Shown piece by piece: positions 60,827 to 64,000 of a stretch of DNA of 64,000 nucleotides. The first letter of the stretch is position 1, and each line of letters opens with the position of its first letter. Source of the DNA: Parasponia andersonii (taxonomy: Eukaryota > Streptophyta > Magnoliopsida > Rosales > Cannabaceae); assembly GCA_002914805.1 (NCBI GenBank), contig JXTB01000420.1, forward strand, positions 95,955 to 159,954, written 5' to 3'. Made by a program: the position numbers and the translations under genes. The notes below the pieces were generated by a model. It saw nothing but the letters and a program-made list of their open reading frames with translations, was not told the DNA's origin and ran no database searches.

Positions 60827-63269
60827 GAAAATTTTGTGCAGTACTTTTCAGCACAAGCCCTATTAAGAGTTTGTTTGATACGCAAAGTGTCAATTAAAAA
60901 GAATCTCAATATTATTTTTCCATTTCTATTGAAAAATGACAAAGGAATACAAAAAGAAAAATCAACGAAATATTTTCTTAAAAAATATAGAAAGTTTTAA
61001 ATATATTAAGACTAAAGTTTTTTTTTTAAAAAAATAACACAAGAATTCCATTCATAGATCAAATAAACGAATTACAAGTGAATATGAGAACCAAATTACA
61101 AAATACTCATTAAAGTATACAAACAAGCAAAGAACTCGCTAGTATCTAATAAGGATCACGGAGGAAATACATAACTGAAATAGGGATAATTAGAACTATA
61201 GGAGAGATTCTTTTTCGCTCTTTTAAATTACCCCGCAGCTACCAGAGTTATTCTTCCGATTGACACGTAATGGATCTCTTAGAGAAGTCGTTCATTGAAA
61301 TGATTTAATCTTACAGATATGAACTTCTAAGTTTGAGATCAAAAAGTAATAACAAAAAAATAAAAAAAATAACTCAAAATTACATAAAACTAACAAAAAA
61401 TCAATAGATATAGATGTAAAGTGACAAATGCCTTCACACATAAGAAAAGATTGTTGGATACATAAAAGAAAAGAAAAAAATCCTACGGAGTGAGATCCTA
61501 AAGATAACCTCCTTCGGTAGAGTGGAAATCTATAAAGATAGAAGCTAGAGAGGAATAAGAGAAGAACGGTCAGAGATTTAACGCTTCTTATTTTTTATTG
61601 TTTCTTAATTTTCTTTGTTAAAAGATAAGTTTGGGATAACATGTTTTTACTTTATTTATACCTTATAGGCTTAATAGTTATAGAACATGAGACGTACTCT
61701 TTCTCTCATTATCAAAATGGAAGATTACTATGTTATTCAAAGTAAAAAATTAAGGTATAATGTAACATACGTAGTAAAAATGTGGGACAGTAATTAAATA
61801 GTTAATATTAAAGAGACTATAATTCGAATTTAAATATTACAAAAAAGAAAAGCTAACCTCTTTTTTCCTTAAAGACTTTATCTTTAGTTTTTCGGTAACC
61901 CTCGCCACCTTAGAATTCGCCACTAGAGAGATGATATTTTGGATCTCTCTAGAGGAATTTTCTTTTTTCTTTCTTTTTTTTTTTTGTTTCAATAATCCTT
62001 TTGGACATAACATGGTAGATGTTACTATAAATCCAAACTTATGTACATTTTGTCTCACCTGATATCGCATATTTTTGTGAATTTGTTCCTTAAAAAAAAA
62101 GTTTTTTTTGTGTGAATTTTAGTCATAAAATTCTTCTAAATATAAAGCTTTAAAGTCCAGATTTGAAACGTTTTATATTATCAAATTTTGTTCCTTGCAG
62201 AAAGATTCATCATCATATCATCTAGATCTCCAAAGCTTTTAGATGAGCCAGGAAGATATCTATATGAGAAATCCTCCCTAGACATGGGTAAAAATTCACT
62301 AATTTATTTAAAATACGCGTATAACACCATTACTTTTGAATAATACGTTTATTAAAGTACGTCAATAAAAGTTGCAAATTTTCTATGAAAGTATTAAATT
62401 TTTTTCATCTTATTGATTTAAATGTTTTTTGGTTTATATACTATTTATTAAAAGTTGATTAAGTATTCCCCTCGAGAAAAGAAAGTTAATTAAATATCAA
62501 ATAATTCAAGATAAAACAGGATATATATATATATATATTTATATAATTATAAGGAGATAGTAGGACCCCGTTTTCTGGTCCCACCGCAAGCCTCTATCTA
62601 AAACCGTTGAATTAAGTTATATTATCATGATAAATGAAGATGCACAAAGTATAAAAATATTTGATTTATTAAAAAAAAAAACAAGAAAGAAATAAGATTT
62701 TAAGAATATGAAGTCACTTATTAGTCGCGATTCTCATTTATCCGCCTCCTTAATTACTCTAGGATCCAAGCCCTCAAGGCACTTTATCCAACTATTGGTT
62801 GTTGCCGTCGTGCGATTTTTTTTTCCCCTGCTCATTTGGGAGTTAGACTATATTTAAGAAGAATTGAGGTCAATCAATATGAATTAGAGAATATATAAAA
62901 CTGGCCTTCACAAATGTCACGCTAATCTATATCTTCTTTTGGGTTAAATACGCTATTTTTCCAAACAAATAAATTTAACTTAACAACACTCAGTTAATTA
63001 CCACATTGAGGTTGAAATTACGGATCTATCCCTGATAAGAGAAATCACCTTCTCCCGAATTTAGCTTGGATGAATTATTGTTCTAAAGAAGCTAATGTAT
63101 GAGAAAAGAATATTATCGAAGAAGAACGCCGCCTGAGAAGAAGATTGACGTCAAAGAAGGAAGAGAGAAAAGAATGTCGCTGCCAGAGACCCCTTCATAA
63201 ATGCATCAAAACTTAATGGCTATGGTGTTCATATTTTCTTTGGGGTTTTAGTTTTAGTTCTAGTTTTTT
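60827..63269. other. Intergenic, one possible exon
   Basis: Apart from the candidate exon at 62201-62287 I see only AT-rich DNA with A/T tracts and a TA run at 62521-62539. Open frames at 60757-60942 and 61837-62070 are Lys/Phe low-complexity strings. Confidence 0.5.
62201..62287 (+). CDS. Candidate single internal exon of an unrecognised gene
   Basis: A good acceptor (TTTTGTTCCTTGCAG) precedes an 87-bp stretch (29 codons' worth) and ATGG/GTAAAA follows as donor. One phase is fully open and reads RSPKLLDEPGRYLYEKSS, which looks like protein rather than low complexity. Base composition is less AT-rich than its flanks. I do not recognise the protein and could not find partner exons in the window, so it may belong to a gene extending past 64000 or be a relic exon captured by a transposon. 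Confidence 0.35.
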
Positions 63270-63910
63270 TTTTTTTGGAAAAGTACAACCAGTACTATTT
63301 TTTAAAAAGTAATACTCGAAATACGACATTCTTAAAATAATTATTTTTCCATACAATATTTAGTAGTATTTTTCTAAATATTTTGGTTACAAAAAATCAA
63401 CTACATTATTTTCTAAAAATCAGAAACCAAATTAGTTTTTAAACGGAGAAACTAAAAATCAGATCCTAAATATACCAATTTGATTATCGGAAACTAGAAA
63501 ACAAAAATTATTATTGAAAACTAAAGAAAAATTTACTTGAAATAATTTTGTTACTAGAAACCAGATTCTAATTTGGTTATAAGAAACCAAGAAACAAATT
63601 TAGTTACTAAAAACTAATAGAGTTTCTTATAACTAATAACTAGATTCTAAAAAACTAATTTAATTACCAAAAGTAAAAAATAAAGGTTATTGGAAACTAG
63701 AGAAAAATATTACTTGAAACTAATTTGATTGTTGAAAACCAGAATCTAGTCATAAACTGAGAAACCAATTTAGTTTTTTGTAACCAAAGTATTTAGAAAA
63801 AATGCCACTAAATATCATACATAGAGAAATCATTTTTTTGGAAAGATCTTCTTTTTTAGTAGTATTTTTGGTATTATTTTTGAAAACTTAGATATAAGTA
63901 TCCAAATTCA
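63270..63910. mobile_element. Long-terminal-inverted-repeat element (Mutator-like MITE)
   Basis: The left arm (about 63270-63403) contains ATATTTAGTAGTATTTTTCT then AAATATTTTGGTTACAAAAA. The right arm (about 63773-63905), read in reverse, contains ATATTTAGTGGCATTTTTTC then TAAATACTTTGGTTACAAAA. The inverted repeat extends outward for over 100 bp per arm, though with increasing divergence. The middle holds tandem-like copies of strings such as GAAACTAGA, ACTTGAAA and GAAACCAG. It has no coding capacity. Long inverted repeats are typical of Mutator-like elements. Exact ends and a 9-bp target duplication could not be fixed. Confidence 0.6.
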
Positions 63911-64000
63911 TTTTTATCGTTACTTTCTTTTGGATTTTTAGTATTTTCTTTTTCATTTTTCTAGAGAAAAAAATAAGGAAGTTATTATTTTTAGTTTAAG

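Noticed and set aside
60587..61000. 137-residue open frame starting MLEDNFVYLPQLF
   Set aside because: Ser/Phe/Pro-rich translation of a CT-rich MITE arm; its frame runs across the predicted element end.

Overview
This window is plant nuclear DNA, most likely from a eudicot. It is very AT-rich, its genes have many introns with GT/AG borders, and it carries LTR retrotransposons, small non-autonomous elements and long microsatellites. I see no bacterial-type operon, no CRISPR array and no tRNA or rRNA gene. There is a 632-base N gap (17761-18392) and single Ns at 16417 and 39843.

Three host genes can be read exon by exon. (1) An AGL6-type MADS-box gene on the + strand (exons 2-8, 2447-7969); the MADS-domain exon lies before the window. 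(2) A complete fructokinase of the pfkB family on the + strand (21900-27924, 7 exons, 345 aa). (3) A complete SOC1/TM3-type MADS-box gene on the - strand (40851 down to 28728, 7 coding exons, 229 aa, first intron 8.8 kb). The AGL6 and SOC1 genes point towards each other, as the neighbouring AGL6-SOC1 pair does in Arabidopsis; here the fructokinase and a retrotransposon lie between them.

Mobile DNA fills much of the rest. A 9.3-kb Ty3/gypsy chromovirus (9788-19043) is broken by stop codons. It has a tandem duplication in its 5' LTR, a second one in pol, and another element nested in its 3' LTR. Two solo-LTR-like insertions with matching ends sit in AGL6 intron 3 (3251-5315) and fructokinase intron 6 (26111-27361). 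A small gag-bearing LTR element is also in fructokinase intron 6. Two Ty1/copia elements abut each other at 48587-58141, + strand then - strand. The first introns of both MADS genes carry members of one MITE family, and a long-inverted-repeat element closes the window.

The most interesting observation is the AGL6 intron 3 insertion. It landed on the exon 3 splice donor, its target-site duplication contains the donor, and its right end places an acceptor-like TTTTACAG directly before the displaced donor GTATAC. This forms a potential zero-length (recursive) splice site by which the LTR could be spliced out. No previously undescribed multi-gene system is evident. The novelty lies in how transposable elements have reshaped the introns of two flowering regulators.
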